Part shown: positions 25,718-34,048 of the stretch, in pieces
Layout: every line of letters starts with the position of its first letter
Position numbering within the stretch: the stretch's first letter is position 1
Origin: Streptomyces sp. ASQP_92
GTDB lineage: Bacteria; Actinomycetota; Actinomycetes; Streptomycetales; Streptomycetaceae
Direction: 5' to 3'
Length of the DNA: 64,000 nt
Assembly (NCBI RefSeq): GCF_025399895.1
Contig: NZ_JAODUA010000004.1
Coordinates: forward strand, 363,626 to 427,625
The notes under the pieces: generated by a model
What the model saw: the letters and a program-made list of their open reading frames with translations, nothing else
Database searches by the model: none
What the model was told of the DNA's origin: nothing
Program-made: the position numbers and the translations under genes

Positions 25718-26407
25718 ATGAGAATCGGCGTACTGGGCACGGGCAACATGGCGGATGCGCTCGCCACCCACTGGGTGCGGGCCGGGCACGACGTGGCTGT
25801 CGGAGGTCGGGACATACGGAAGGCGGAACGGCTCGCGGCGCGCGTTGGGGGTGGCGCGAAGCCTGCCGGTCTGCGGGCGGCGGCCGAGTTCGGGCAGGTG
25901 GTACTGGCGGCCCTTCCCTACGGTGCGGGTTCGGGTGTCGTGGGGGAACTGCGGGCGGCCCTGCACGGCAAAGGGCTGATCGACTGCTCCAATCCGATCG
26001 GGCCGGGTTTTCGGCTGCTGACGCCGGGCGGTGTCTCGGCCGCGCGACAACTGGCCGCGGCGGCTCCGGAAGCCCATGTGGTCAAGGCGTTCAACCTCTG
26101 CCACGAGGACGTGTGGCGCATGTCGCCACCCGTCTTCGACGGGCGTCCGCTGGCCGTTCCGGTCTGCGGGGACGACGGAGCCGCCCTCGCGCTGGTGCAC
26201 GAGCTGGTGCGCGACGCCGGCTGCGAACCCGTGGCCGGCGGCGGCCTCGAACGAGCGGGGCTCCTGGAGGCGACCGCCGCGCTCTTCATCGGGCTCTGGG
26301 TGGGTGAGGGAGCCGATGCCCAAGCGATCGCACCCCCACTGTCCTACGCCACCGGACCGGGACATGAGGTCGATCAGGAGTTCCGGGCCACACCTTCTAC
26401 GCGGTGA
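25718..26407 (+). CDS. NADP-binding F420-type oxidoreductase (NAD(P)-binding domain)
   Basis: The 229-residue protein has the N-terminal Rossmann motif IGVLGTGNMADALATHW and the GGRD(I)RKAERLA loop that favours NADPH, and belongs to the 'NADP oxidoreductase, coenzyme F420-dependent' family. Many such bacterial proteins act on substrates other than F420. GGGAGGGA precedes the ATG at 25718 (GTG 25715 also possible). Divergent to HxlR and convergent to a PPOX-class gene, the set suggests electrophile or flavin/F420 redox chemistry. Confidence 0.82.
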   Translation: MRIGVLGTGNMADALATHWVRAGHDVAVGGRDIRKAERLAARVGGGAKPAGLRAAAEFGQVVLAALPYGAGSGVVGELRAALHGKGLIDCSNPIGPGFRLLTPGGVSAARQLAAAAPEAHVVKAFNLCHEDVWRMSPPVFDGRPLAVPVCGDDGAALALVHELVRDAGCEPVAGGGLERAGLLEATAALFIGLWVGEGADAQAIAPPLSYATGPGHEVDQEFRATPSTR

Positions 26408-26456
26408 AAACCTGACGCTCCACCCGCGACGACCTGCGTGCTGCGCCCGCCCAGAG

Positions 26457-26852
26457 CTAGACCGTGAAGCCGTTCACGCGTTCCGGGGTGATGCGAACGA
26501 TCAGCCGGCTCGCGTTCTCGGGCGGCGGGTCCTCGCCCAGGTAGCGCTGCGAGAGCCGCTTCGGCAGCACCTTGTCCGGGTCGGGCAACAGCTCCGCGGT
26601 ACCTCGGATCTCGGCCGACCGGTAGGGGTTGCTCAGATCGAAGACCGCGAGGCTCACACGTGGGTCGCGCTCGATGTTCCGGGCCTTCTTCCGGTTGGCG
26701 GTCACGGAGACGAGTACCGTGTCGCCCTCGCGTACGTACCAGACCACCGAAGTCTGCGGCCCACCATCCGGGTTGACCGTGGCGAGGGTGGCGAAGTTCT
26801 TGTCGTCGAGCAGGCCGGTGGTGGCGGAGTCGAAGCCTTCGAATGCTGTCAT
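26457..26852 (-). CDS. PPOX-class F420-dependent oxidoreductase
   Basis: The 131-residue split-barrel protein begins LLDDKNFATLATVNPDGGPQTSVVWY, the hallmark of flavin/deazaflavin oxidoreductase (FDOR-B, PPOX) proteins, and continues with NRKKARNIERDPRVSLAV. It likely binds F420 or FMN and reduces small molecules. ATG 26852 was preferred to a TTG four codons upstream. It is convergent to the NADP/F420-type oxidoreductase gene, and the two may cooperate, which is inference. Confidence 0.87.
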   Translation of the reverse strand: MTAFEGFDSATTGLLDDKNFATLATVNPDGGPQTSVVWYVREGDTVLVSVTANRKKARNIERDPRVSLAVFDLSNPYRSAEIRGTAELLPDPDKVLPKRLSQRYLGEDPPPENASRLIVRITPERVNGFTV

Positions 26853-27235
26853 GTCCCGAGACAACGACGCATCGGCGCCAGTTCTTCCGCCTTTCGCGCT
26901 CGGCCTGCGCGATGACGAACTGCTTCACGCCGGATCCGATCGCCCTGGCGCGCGCCGTCGTCCGCCCTGCGGAGGCTCGTAGCCTTCGACGAGATACGTA
27001 GGAGCATCGCGCCGCCAGGAGCCACGACGAGCCACGCGTCACGACGGGAATCGGCCAACTGTGGCCGAAGAATCGGACGCGTACACGTTGACAGACATGG
27101 GGTCACGAGGATCTACCGTTCATGTGCGGATAGTGTGTCCATGGGCCGAACGGATCTCCGTATGACCCAACTTGACCACCCTGACGGTAGGTCGTGACCC
27201 CAACTCTCGTACCCGGCCTCCTGAAAGTGGCGCTG
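26853..27235. other. Intergenic stretch with a possible promoter
   Basis: No gene is supported. TTGACA at 27088 followed after 18 bases by TCTACC could be the promoter of the NlpC/P60 gene. Several short frames here are shadows without ribosome sites. Confidence 0.35.
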
Positions 27236-28336
27236 ATGAACGTGTCGCCCAGCGGTAGACAACTGCTCAGCCGGGGCGCTCTGGCAGCCCTCGTGGGCGC
27301 GGTCACCCTCATACCGGGCCCGAGTTACGCGGCCCCGCACGACCCCGAACCGGTCGCCGGCGGGCCCCTGGAACAGATCCACAGTCAGCTCGATGGCCTC
27401 TACCGTGAGGCGGAGGTGGCAACCGAGGCGTACGACGCCGCCAACGAGAAGGCGACCGAGCAGTCCAAGCGAGTGACGTCCCTCCAGAGTGACCTCGCCC
27501 GCACCCAGGGCCGGGCGGACGCCCTGCACGGCCTCGCCGGGGCGGCGGCCCGAGCGCAGTACCGCGGGGACTACTTCGGCTCCGCCGGCTTCCAGTTGAT
27601 ACTCAGCGACCATCCCGAAAACGCGCTCGCCGACGCCGCGCAGGCCGACCGGACCCGCGCCACCATCGAGGCCATATACCAGAGCCAGAAGACCGCCCGC
27701 GCGGAACTCGACCGGCAGACCGAGGCCGCGACGAAGAACCTGCGTGACCTCAAGAAGAGCCTCGCCGACAAGGCCGGCGCGAAGGAAAAGATCCAGAAGA
27801 AGATCGCCGACGCGGAGCGGATCGAGGCGGGCCTGAAGGCCGAACAGGTCGCCGGGCTGGCCCAGTTGGAGAAGCGGAAGGCGGACGAGGCCAAGTCCAA
27901 GTGGCCCGGCTCCGGTTCGGACGGCGGGCCGGCCGACAAGGGCGGTTCGGGCAACGGGCCCTCGGGCGGCGCTCCGGCCGTGAGCGGCAGGGCCGGGCAG
28001 GCCGTCTCCTTCGCCATGGCGCAGATCGGCAAACCGTACGGGTGGGGTGACGTGGGTCCCTCGTCGTACGACTGCTCGGGGCTCACCTCCGTGGCCTGGG
28101 CCCATGCCGGACACCCCATACCCCGTACCTCACAGGCCCAGTGGCAGGGACTGCGCCACGTCGGTCTCGCCTCCGCCCAACCAGGTGATTTGATCATCTA
28201 CTTCAGCGATGCCACGCACGTGGGCATGTACATCGGAGGCGGACAGATCGTCCACGCTCCGCGGCCCGGGCGGACGATCACGACCGCGCCCGCCGCATCC
28301 ATGCCGATCCTCGGCGTGGTCCGACCCGGAGGCTGA
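27236..28336 (+). CDS. Secreted NlpC/P60 peptidoglycan endopeptidase
   Basis: The 366-residue protein has a signal peptide (about 30 residues, cleavage near PSYAAP) and a long coiled coil (about 45-215) rich in Glu/Lys/Ala. A Gly/Ser linker (about 220-255) follows, then an NlpC/P60 domain. The catalytic Cys is in SSYDCSGLTSVAWAH, the His in DATHVGMYIGGGQIVHA. It should cleave peptidoglycan stem peptides at the cell surface, like RipA/P60-type hydrolases. ATG 27236 gives the best signal peptide; GTG at 27194 and 27227 are alternatives. A hypothetical gene follows after 6 bp. Confidence 0.9.
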   Translation: MNVSPSGRQLLSRGALAALVGAVTLIPGPSYAAPHDPEPVAGGPLEQIHSQLDGLYREAEVATEAYDAANEKATEQSKRVTSLQSDLARTQGRADALHGLAGAAARAQYRGDYFGSAGFQLILSDHPENALADAAQADRTRATIEAIYQSQKTARAELDRQTEAATKNLRDLKKSLADKAGAKEKIQKKIADAERIEAGLKAEQVAGLAQLEKRKADEAKSKWPGSGSDGGPADKGGSGNGPSGGAPAVSGRAGQAVSFAMAQIGKPYGWGDVGPSSYDCSGLTSVAWAHAGHPIPRTSQAQWQGLRHVGLASAQPGDLIIYFSDATHVGMYIGGGQIVHAPRPGRTITTAPAASMPILGVVRPGG

Positions 28337-28342
28337 GCGGAT

Positions 28343-29254
28343 ATGTCCCACTTGCCGGTATCCCGTGACGACGGGAATCTGCCCGCGCTCAGCGCGCAGC
28401 CGTTGATCCGTCTGGACGCGTATGTCGCCGAGGACGGATCGACCGTGGTCAACGGTCATCTGCTGACCATGGGCGGCACCAGGCCGCCCAATGAGGCGAT
28501 CCTCGACGCCGTGGCGATGTTCGCCCGCACCCTGGGGGCTCCAGTGGCGGCGACTGTCGTCGACCGCACCGCGCAGCAGGTGGCGCGGCTTCGGGTGCAC
28601 CCGGACGGCTCCAGCTACACGATCGCCGACGAGGAGGACCTGCCTCCCGGTCGTGAGCGAACCGAAGCGGAGGAGCAGGCGTTCCCCCCGCTCGCCCGTG
28701 TCGAGAGGATCATCCAGCACGCGCAGCGGGAGGAGCTGCACGAGGCGTTCGTCCTGGCCAGCGCTCTGCGCGAGCACCTGACGCTACGCCGGGGCGTGGA
28801 GGACGATCTCTCGCTGGAGGCGCGGGCGATCGAGGCCTACATGGCGTTCCTGCGCGGCGACTACGCGGTCTCCACCGTGCTCGCCCTCACCGTCGCGCGC
28901 ATCCGGTGCCGCACCGACCTCAACCGGGCCGCACCCGAGGTGGCCCGCGCCACCGCGGCCTGGCAACGACTCGAGGACGCGAGCCAAGTGGCGACCCGAG
29001 GGCAGGAACTCCTGTACATGTGGGACCGGTTGTCCGCTGCGGGTCTGGTACAGCACCAAGCCCACCAGACCATGGCGCTGGCGGTCCGAAACAGGCTCGA
29101 ACGGGGCGCCCACTACGTGGAAGCCCCGGCGGAGCGTCCGGCTGCGGCCCTCACCGCGGCCCAGGGGCCGGCCGCCCCGGAGGACACGCCGCTCAAGCGC
29201 AGCCGACGGGGTCTGCGGCGCTTCACCAGATGGACGGGCCGGGCCACCGGCTGA
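28343..29254 (+). CDS. Hypothetical protein, 303 aa, coupled to NlpC/P60 gene
   Basis: I do not recognise this family. It lies 6 bp after the peptidoglycan hydrolase gene, and its ribosome site GGAGG overlaps the hydrolase stop, so the two are cotranslated. The first 100 residues look like a mixed alpha/beta domain. Residues 110-255 are strongly helical and Arg/Glu/Ala-rich (ELHEAFVLASALREHLTLRRG). The tail is basic (LKRSRRGLRRFTRWTGR). No signal peptide or membrane helix is seen, so it is cytosolic, possibly a partner affecting expression or localisation of the hydrolase. Confidence 0.7.
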   Translation: MSHLPVSRDDGNLPALSAQPLIRLDAYVAEDGSTVVNGHLLTMGGTRPPNEAILDAVAMFARTLGAPVAATVVDRTAQQVARLRVHPDGSSYTIADEEDLPPGRERTEAEEQAFPPLARVERIIQHAQREELHEAFVLASALREHLTLRRGVEDDLSLEARAIEAYMAFLRGDYAVSTVLALTVARIRCRTDLNRAAPEVARATAAWQRLEDASQVATRGQELLYMWDRLSAAGLVQHQAHQTMALAVRNRLERGAHYVEAPAERPAAALTAAQGPAAPEDTPLKRSRRGLRRFTRWTGRATG

Positions 29255-29332
29255 GGCGCCCCCGCCGATGACGGAGACGGCCATCGCGCCGCAGCCGTCC
29301 ATGTCCTCGGCCTCCGCGACCGGCTGCGGCGA

Positions 29333-29758
29333 TCAATGCGTCATCAGCAGGATGAGGAAGGCCGACGACGCGCCCACGGTGAGCGCCGCCCCCACCCCGG
29401 TGAACACCACGAAGAACGCCTTCGAGTCCCAGCCGGACAGCTCGAATCGGGCGGGGTTCCGCTCGTCGTACAGGACCATGACGCGGGCACCGACGCCGAA
29501 GCCCCGGGTGACCTTGCCGCGGCCGAACATGGCGGGGTACGTGCACGCGCGGCCTTCCCGGGTCGTCCACGCCACGACCGGGTGGTGGTACCTGGCGCCC
29601 TCGTCACCGTGCCTGGTGTCGTGGCGCACGATGTGCCCCACCGCGGTGATGCCGGTACGGCGGAGCGAGTCGGCGCGGCGGAGTCCGTACACGCCGACAC
29701 CAAGAAAACTCACGCCGATCACCAGGGGTATGAGCAAGAAGAGCCATTCGCGTTCCAT
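29333..29758 (-). CDS. DUF3592 membrane protein
   Basis: The 141-residue protein has one membrane helix at each end (about residues 6-25 and 115-138) around a beta-rich extracellular or periplasm-side domain with YHHPVVAWTTREGRACTYP and VGARVMVLYDERNPARFEL, the DUF3592 signature. Its role is unknown. It precedes, on the same strand, no obvious partner; the YihY gene lies upstream with a 63-bp gap, so the two may be one transcript. Confidence 0.8.
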   Translation of the reverse strand: MEREWLFLLIPLVIGVSFLGVGVYGLRRADSLRRTGITAVGHIVRHDTRHGDEGARYHHPVVAWTTREGRACTYPAMFGRGKVTRGFGVGARVMVLYDERNPARFELSGWDSKAFFVVFTGVGAALTVGASSAFLILLMTH

Positions 29759-29821
29759 GCCCTGTCCGACGCGAGGGGGGCCGCCACGGTTGCCGGCATG
29801 TGTGTGGGCCCGTCCCTCACC

Positions 29822-30697
29822 TCAGCACGCCCGGTCGCGGCAGCGTACGGCGTTGAACTGGGCCCCCGCGAGCAGCGACAGGTTCGTGAACCACAGCCAG
29901 ACGAGGAACACCACCACACCGGCCAGCGAACCGTAGAGGCGGGTGTACGAGGCGAAGTGGTCGGCGTAGAGGGTGAATCCGGCGGATGCCGCGCACCAGA
30001 GGAGAACCGCGACCACACCGCCAGGCAGACCTCGGCGCACGCCGCGCGCCTCGGGCGGGCCGGTGCGGAAGAGCACGAGGAGCAGGACCGTGACGACGCC
30101 CAGGATGATCGGCCAGCGCAGCATGGACCACGTCCCCAGGCTGTCGAGGCCGAGCAGCGCCGCCGCGCGACGGTCGAGCGGGCCCGAGAGCACGATCGCG
30201 GCCGAGCCCGTGAGCAGGAGGGCCAGCAGGAGGAGTGCGGTGGCCACGATGGTGTGTGCGGTACGCAGGGCCGGCCTGCTGTCCGGGAGGCGATGCATGG
30301 AATGCAGCGCCCGGCGAAAGACCGCGAGGTAGCTCGTCGCCGACCACAGGGCGCTGCCCGTCCCCGTCACCACCAGCACCCACACCCCGGATTGCGCGGT
30401 CGTCATCTCCCGCAGCGCGTCGCGCAGGGCGCTCGCGGACTGTGCCGGGGCGTACGACGTGAGGTCGTCGATCAGACGGTCCGTGGCCTGCGGGGCGGCC
30501 AGTCCGATGACCGAGACGGTGACCAGCATCGCGGGTACCAGGGCCAGGACGGCGTAGTAGGTCAACGCTGCCGCATGGTCGGACACGTTGTCGTCCCACA
30601 CCGCCACCCCGGTCGCACGCAACTCACCGCGAAGCCGCTTCACGAGGGCAGTGGCGCGGGCGCGTCTTCCGCTGGGGCGCGGGGAGGGGTCGGGCAC
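29822..30697 (-). CDS. YihY/BrkB-family membrane protein
   Basis: The 291-residue protein has about six membrane helices and the YihY family blocks DNVSDHAAALTYYAVLALVPAML near the N-terminus and YGSLAGVVVFLVWLWFTNLSLLAGAQFNA near the end. Members are of uncertain function (formerly called ribonuclease BN in error) and may transport small solutes or lipids. The GTG start at 30697 follows AAGAGAGAG; a longer frame would run through the terminator of the upstream gene. Confidence 0.85.
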   Translation of the reverse strand: MPDPSPRPSGRRARATALVKRLRGELRATGVAVWDDNVSDHAAALTYYAVLALVPAMLVTVSVIGLAAPQATDRLIDDLTSYAPAQSASALRDALREMTTAQSGVWVLVVTGTGSALWSATSYLAVFRRALHSMHRLPDSRPALRTAHTIVATALLLLALLLTGSAAIVLSGPLDRRAAALLGLDSLGTWSMLRWPIILGVVTVLLLVLFRTGPPEARGVRRGLPGGVVAVLLWCAASAGFTLYADHFASYTRLYGSLAGVVVFLVWLWFTNLSLLAGAQFNAVRCRDRAC

Positions 30698-30778
30698 GGA
30701 ACTCTCTCTTCGTGTGGTGGCGGGCGAAGTGTGCGTACCCGCAGTGGCGCGCGTCACGCCGACGGCCACACACACGGC

Positions 30779-30822
30779 GGTGGGGGATGTGAGGGGCACC
30801 TGTGCCCCTCACATCCCCCACC
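30779..30822 (-). terminator. Very strong hairpin terminator
   Basis: A perfect stem of about 20 bp (30779-30798 with 30803-30822; sequence around GGGGGATGTGAGGGGCA) closes a four-base loop. It lies 15 bp beyond the stop of the low-complexity gene on the minus strand and upstream of yihY. Confidence 0.9.
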
Positions 30823-30837
30823 CTCATCCAACTCGCG

Positions 30838-31236
30838 TCAGAAGCGACCGCCCGTGACACGGGTGAGGGGTCCCTGTCCGCGTCGTACGGACACTCGGCC
30901 GAGACTATAGGCACCCGCCAGGGCCGCCAGTACGCCTCCTCCCACGCCTGCCGCGATCTGCTTGCGGTTGCGCACCACCGTCCATGCGGTCGATGCGATG
31001 TGGACCGACTTTCCGGGCACCGTGGCCAGCATCTCGCCGCCGGACTTGGCCTTGGAGCGCAACGCCAGCACCTTGCTGCCCGTCGTGTCCTTGGCTTCGG
31101 ACGCCGCCGACTTGGTGTCGCTCGCAGCCGACGCCGCCTTGGTCGTGGCAGACCGAACTCCGCTGCTCGCAGAGCTCGCCGTGGTCTTGGCCGCAGTGCT
31201 CTTCGTCGCCTCGTTCTTCTTCGCTGTTTCCGACAT
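30838..31236 (-). CDS. Low-complexity Ala/Ser/Lys-rich protein with one membrane helix
   Basis: Of 132 residues, the first 55 are almost only Ala, Ser, Thr and Lys (MSETAKKNEATKSTAAKTT), a composition seen in histone-like and cell-envelope tethering segments. A hydrophobic stretch (about 93-112, IAAGVGGGVLAALAGAYSLG) could be one membrane helix or an amphipathic hairpin, followed by a basic tail. I do not know a family for it. A strong terminator follows, so the transcript is monocistronic. Confidence 0.65.
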   Translation of the reverse strand: MSETAKKNEATKSTAAKTTASSASSGVRSATTKAASAASDTKSAASEAKDTTGSKVLALRSKAKSGGEMLATVPGKSVHIASTAWTVVRNRKQIAAGVGGGVLAALAGAYSLGRVSVRRGQGPLTRVTGGRF

Positions 31237-31455
31237 GAGGTCCGTTTAGCCGCTGCTTTCGAATCGAAACGGTCAAGCGCGGCTGAAAACCGGGCTGTTC
31301 TACGGATGACCCGCATAGGCATGGGCGGGGAGCACACATCGGCCCCGGTGACCCCACTGATGCAGGACGGTCACGACTACAGGGCGGGCCGCACCCGAGC
31401 CGTGGTTCTGCGGACCCGGGCCGACCTGGGCCAGTTCGCGGCCGGGATCAACTCG

Positions 31456-32382
31456 TCACGGCACGAGTACGATGCGCCCGCGCAGGCCCCGCGAGGCCAG
31501 GGCGTCGTGGGCGGCGGCGGCTTCCGCGAAGGGCATCGTCCGGTCCACCCGCAGGGTGAGACCGCCGGCGTCCGCGAGCGCGGCCAACTCGGCGAGCCGC
31601 GCCCCGTCGCTGCGTACCTGGACCCGCGAAATCCGGATCCCGCGCTCCTCGTCCGGCCCCGCGCCCCGAAGGCTCACGAACGCGCCGCCGTCCCGCACGG
31701 CACCGAGCACTGACGCTCCCAAGGCGGCTGCATCGATCAGACCGTCGACTCCGCCGGGAACGGCTGCGCGGATCGCGACGGTGGGGTCGTCGGAGCGCGG
31801 GACGAAGACGTCGGCGCCGAACTTGCGCACCAACTCCTCGTCCTGCGGCCCGGCGACGGCGACGGCCCGCAGACCGCGCGCGGCCGCCAGTTCGACCAGG
31901 TAGCCGCCCACGGCACCCGCCGCACCGGTGATCGCCACCGTCGCGCCCTCGGCCGCGCCGAGCAGGTCAAGGGCCTGCCAGGCGGTGAGCCCGTTCAGCG
32001 GGAGGGTCGCCGCCTCGGTCGGACGTGCGTGCCGGGGCGCGGCGGCGACCGCCGTGGCGGGCAGGACGACGTACTCGGCATGGGTGCCCGCCTGGGTGTC
32101 CGGCCAGTCGGACAGGCCGATCACGGCCTCACCCATGGCGAAACCACGCACACCCCCGCCCAGGGCGTCGATGGTGCCCGCGACATCAAGGCCCGGTATG
32201 TAGTAGTCCCGTTCGGGGACGCGCGAGGCCAGGGCGCCGGACCGGATCAAGGCGTCTGCGGGGTTCAACGTGGCTGCCGCGACCCGGATGCGGACCTGGC
32301 CGTCACCTGGCTCGGGGGCCGGCACTTCGGCGACGCGGAGCACGTCGGAACCACCATATTCGGACACGATGACAGCACGCAT
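31456..32382 (-). CDS. NADP-dependent MDR oxidoreductase
   Basis: The 308-residue enzyme is a zinc-free medium-chain reductase of the quinone oxidoreductase/crotonyl reductase type. It has an N-terminal GroES-like fold with ATLNPADALIRSG and a Rossmann domain with VAITGAAGAVGGYLVELAA. It should reduce an enone, quinone or aldehyde with NADPH. No divergent regulator is adjacent, and the following gene on the same strand (antiporter) lies 195 bp downstream, so I do not assign it to the halogenase cassette. Confidence 0.87.
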   Translation of the reverse strand: MRAVIVSEYGGSDVLRVAEVPAPEPGDGQVRIRVAAATLNPADALIRSGALASRVPERDYYIPGLDVAGTIDALGGGVRGFAMGEAVIGLSDWPDTQAGTHAEYVVLPATAVAAAPRHARPTEAATLPLNGLTAWQALDLLGAAEGATVAITGAAGAVGGYLVELAAARGLRAVAVAGPQDEELVRKFGADVFVPRSDDPTVAIRAAVPGGVDGLIDAAALGASVLGAVRDGGAFVSLRGAGPDEERGIRISRVQVRSDGARLAELAALADAGGLTLRVDRTMPFAEAAAAHDALASRGLRGRIVLVP

Positions 32383-32577
32383 CTTTACGACTTCTCTCTG
32401 AAGGCACCCTCACCGGGCAGGTCCCGGCAGGCTGTTCCTGGAACCTGGACGACCGGTTTCTCATTCCGTCGGGCGGCATGAAAAGCGGTCGTCCCAGGCC
32501 GGGATGGCGGGCCAGGGTGCCGTGCCGGGCGAGCGCGACGTGCACGGCCGCACCTGGGCCGTCAGTCACCGGGGCCT

Positions 32578-34047
32578 TCAGTCGCGGTACGCGAGCTCCT
32601 TGGGTCGCGCTCCGGTCGTGGCGACCGGTGAGGTGGCGGCCCGCTCTGTGGTTCCCGCCGCTTTGAGGAGGCGCAGGAGCGGGCTGGTCATCATGGTGGT
32701 GCCGAGGGCGACGAGGGTGAGGATGGCGAGCATCCGGGCGTCGATGATTCCGGCGTCGTAACCGATCTGGATGACGATGAGTTCGGTCAGGCCGCGGGCG
32801 TTGAGCAGGACGCCGAGGACCAGTGCCGGGCGCCGTTGCATGCCGGTGAGCCAGGCGCACAGGCCGGGTCCGGCGACCTTGCCGACGGTGGCCAGGGCCA
32901 GCAGGCCCAGGAAGACGAGGACGGTCGGGCCGTCCCAGTCCAGCGCGCTGAGGTCGGCGGTCAGGCCGAAGCCGAAGAAGAAGAACGGCAGCAGGACGAT
33001 CTTCGCGGTGCTGGTCAGACCCTCCACGACGGGTCCGGTGCGAGAGTTGGGCCAGGCGAGCCCGACCAGGAGAGCCCCGATGAGCTGGTGCACACCGAGC
33101 GCTGCCGTGAGCGTCGCGGCTGACGCGACCCCGACGACGAGGACGATTCCCGAGGCCGGCCCGTCCCCCTGCCGCGAGGCCCACCGGGCCAGCAGCCGCT
33201 TGACCGGCCCGAGGAACAAGGCCACCACCGCGATCGTGGCGGCCGCGTTGACCAGCAGCATGGTGGGGTCGGATCCGTGGGCGGCGGCCAGGATCCCCGC
33301 GAGGACCAGCCACCCCGCCCCGTCACCGACCGCCGCCGCGAACAGACTCAGGCGTCCCGGTTCGGTACGGGAGATGCCGAGGTCGGACAGGAGCCGGGCG
33401 AGGACGGGGAACGCGGTGATGCTCAGCGCGCAGCCGACGAACAGGACGAAGGCCACACCATGTCCGCGGGGCCCCGCGTAACGCGCCGCCAGGGGCACGG
33501 CGACGAGCGCGCCGAGGGCGAACGGGACGAGCACGGAGGACTGGCTGACCAGGAGGGCCCGGGTAGCCGCACCGCGCAGCCGCATTCCGGCGAGCTCCTG
33601 GCCCACGCCGAACATGAAGACGACCAGGCCGAGTTGGGCCAGTCCGTCGATGGGTCCGAGCGTGCCGCGCGGGAAGAGCCAGCCCATCGCTCCGGGCGCC
33701 AGGTTGCCCAGGAGGGACGGCCCCAGGGCGAGGCCCGCGCAGATCTCCCCCACCACCGGGGGCTGGCCGAGCCGGCGGGCGAGCGCCCCGCCGAGGTGGG
33801 CGGCGGTCAGCACGACGGCGACGGCGAGCAGGAAGTGCCCGGCCGCGCCGAGCTTCGGTCCCGAGGCGGCAGCGGCGACCGCGTCCGTACCGGGCATGGC
33901 AAGGGCACTGCCGACGATGACGAGGAGCGGCAGGACGGCGGTCACCGTGATCGCCGTCCCCCGGCGGGACTTGGGCGCCGGCACGGAGGCCCCCTCGCCT
34001 CCCGGGGAGGCGGACGGCGCCGTGACGGCGGCGGGTTCGTGGGCCAT
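32578..34047 (-). CDS. CPA2-type cation/proton antiporter of halogenase cassette A
   Basis: The 489-residue protein has 12-13 membrane helices with CPA2 landmarks: LGQPPVVGEICAGLALGPSLLG, SITAFPVLARLLSDLG and LGVLLNARGLTELIVIQIG. The N-terminal 30 residues are a cytosolic Pro/Ser-rich extension. Its ATG lies one base before the stop of the flavoprotein gene, so it is the last gene of the halogenase operon. It may export the product, or balance Na+/K+/H+ during its export; CPA2 proteins occur in other antibiotic clusters. A similar antiporter closes cassette B. Confidence 0.85.
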   Translation of the reverse strand: MAHEPAAVTAPSASPGGEGASVPAPKSRRGTAITVTAVLPLLVIVGSALAMPGTDAVAAAASGPKLGAAGHFLLAVAVVLTAAHLGGALARRLGQPPVVGEICAGLALGPSLLGNLAPGAMGWLFPRGTLGPIDGLAQLGLVVFMFGVGQELAGMRLRGAATRALLVSQSSVLVPFALGALVAVPLAARYAGPRGHGVAFVLFVGCALSITAFPVLARLLSDLGISRTEPGRLSLFAAAVGDGAGWLVLAGILAAAHGSDPTMLLVNAAATIAVVALFLGPVKRLLARWASRQGDGPASGIVLVVGVASAATLTAALGVHQLIGALLVGLAWPNSRTGPVVEGLTSTAKIVLLPFFFFGFGLTADLSALDWDGPTVLVFLGLLALATVGKVAGPGLCAWLTGMQRRPALVLGVLLNARGLTELIVIQIGYDAGIIDARMLAILTLVALGTTMMTSPLLRLLKAAGTTERAATSPVATTGARPKELAYRD

Positions 34048-34048
34048 C

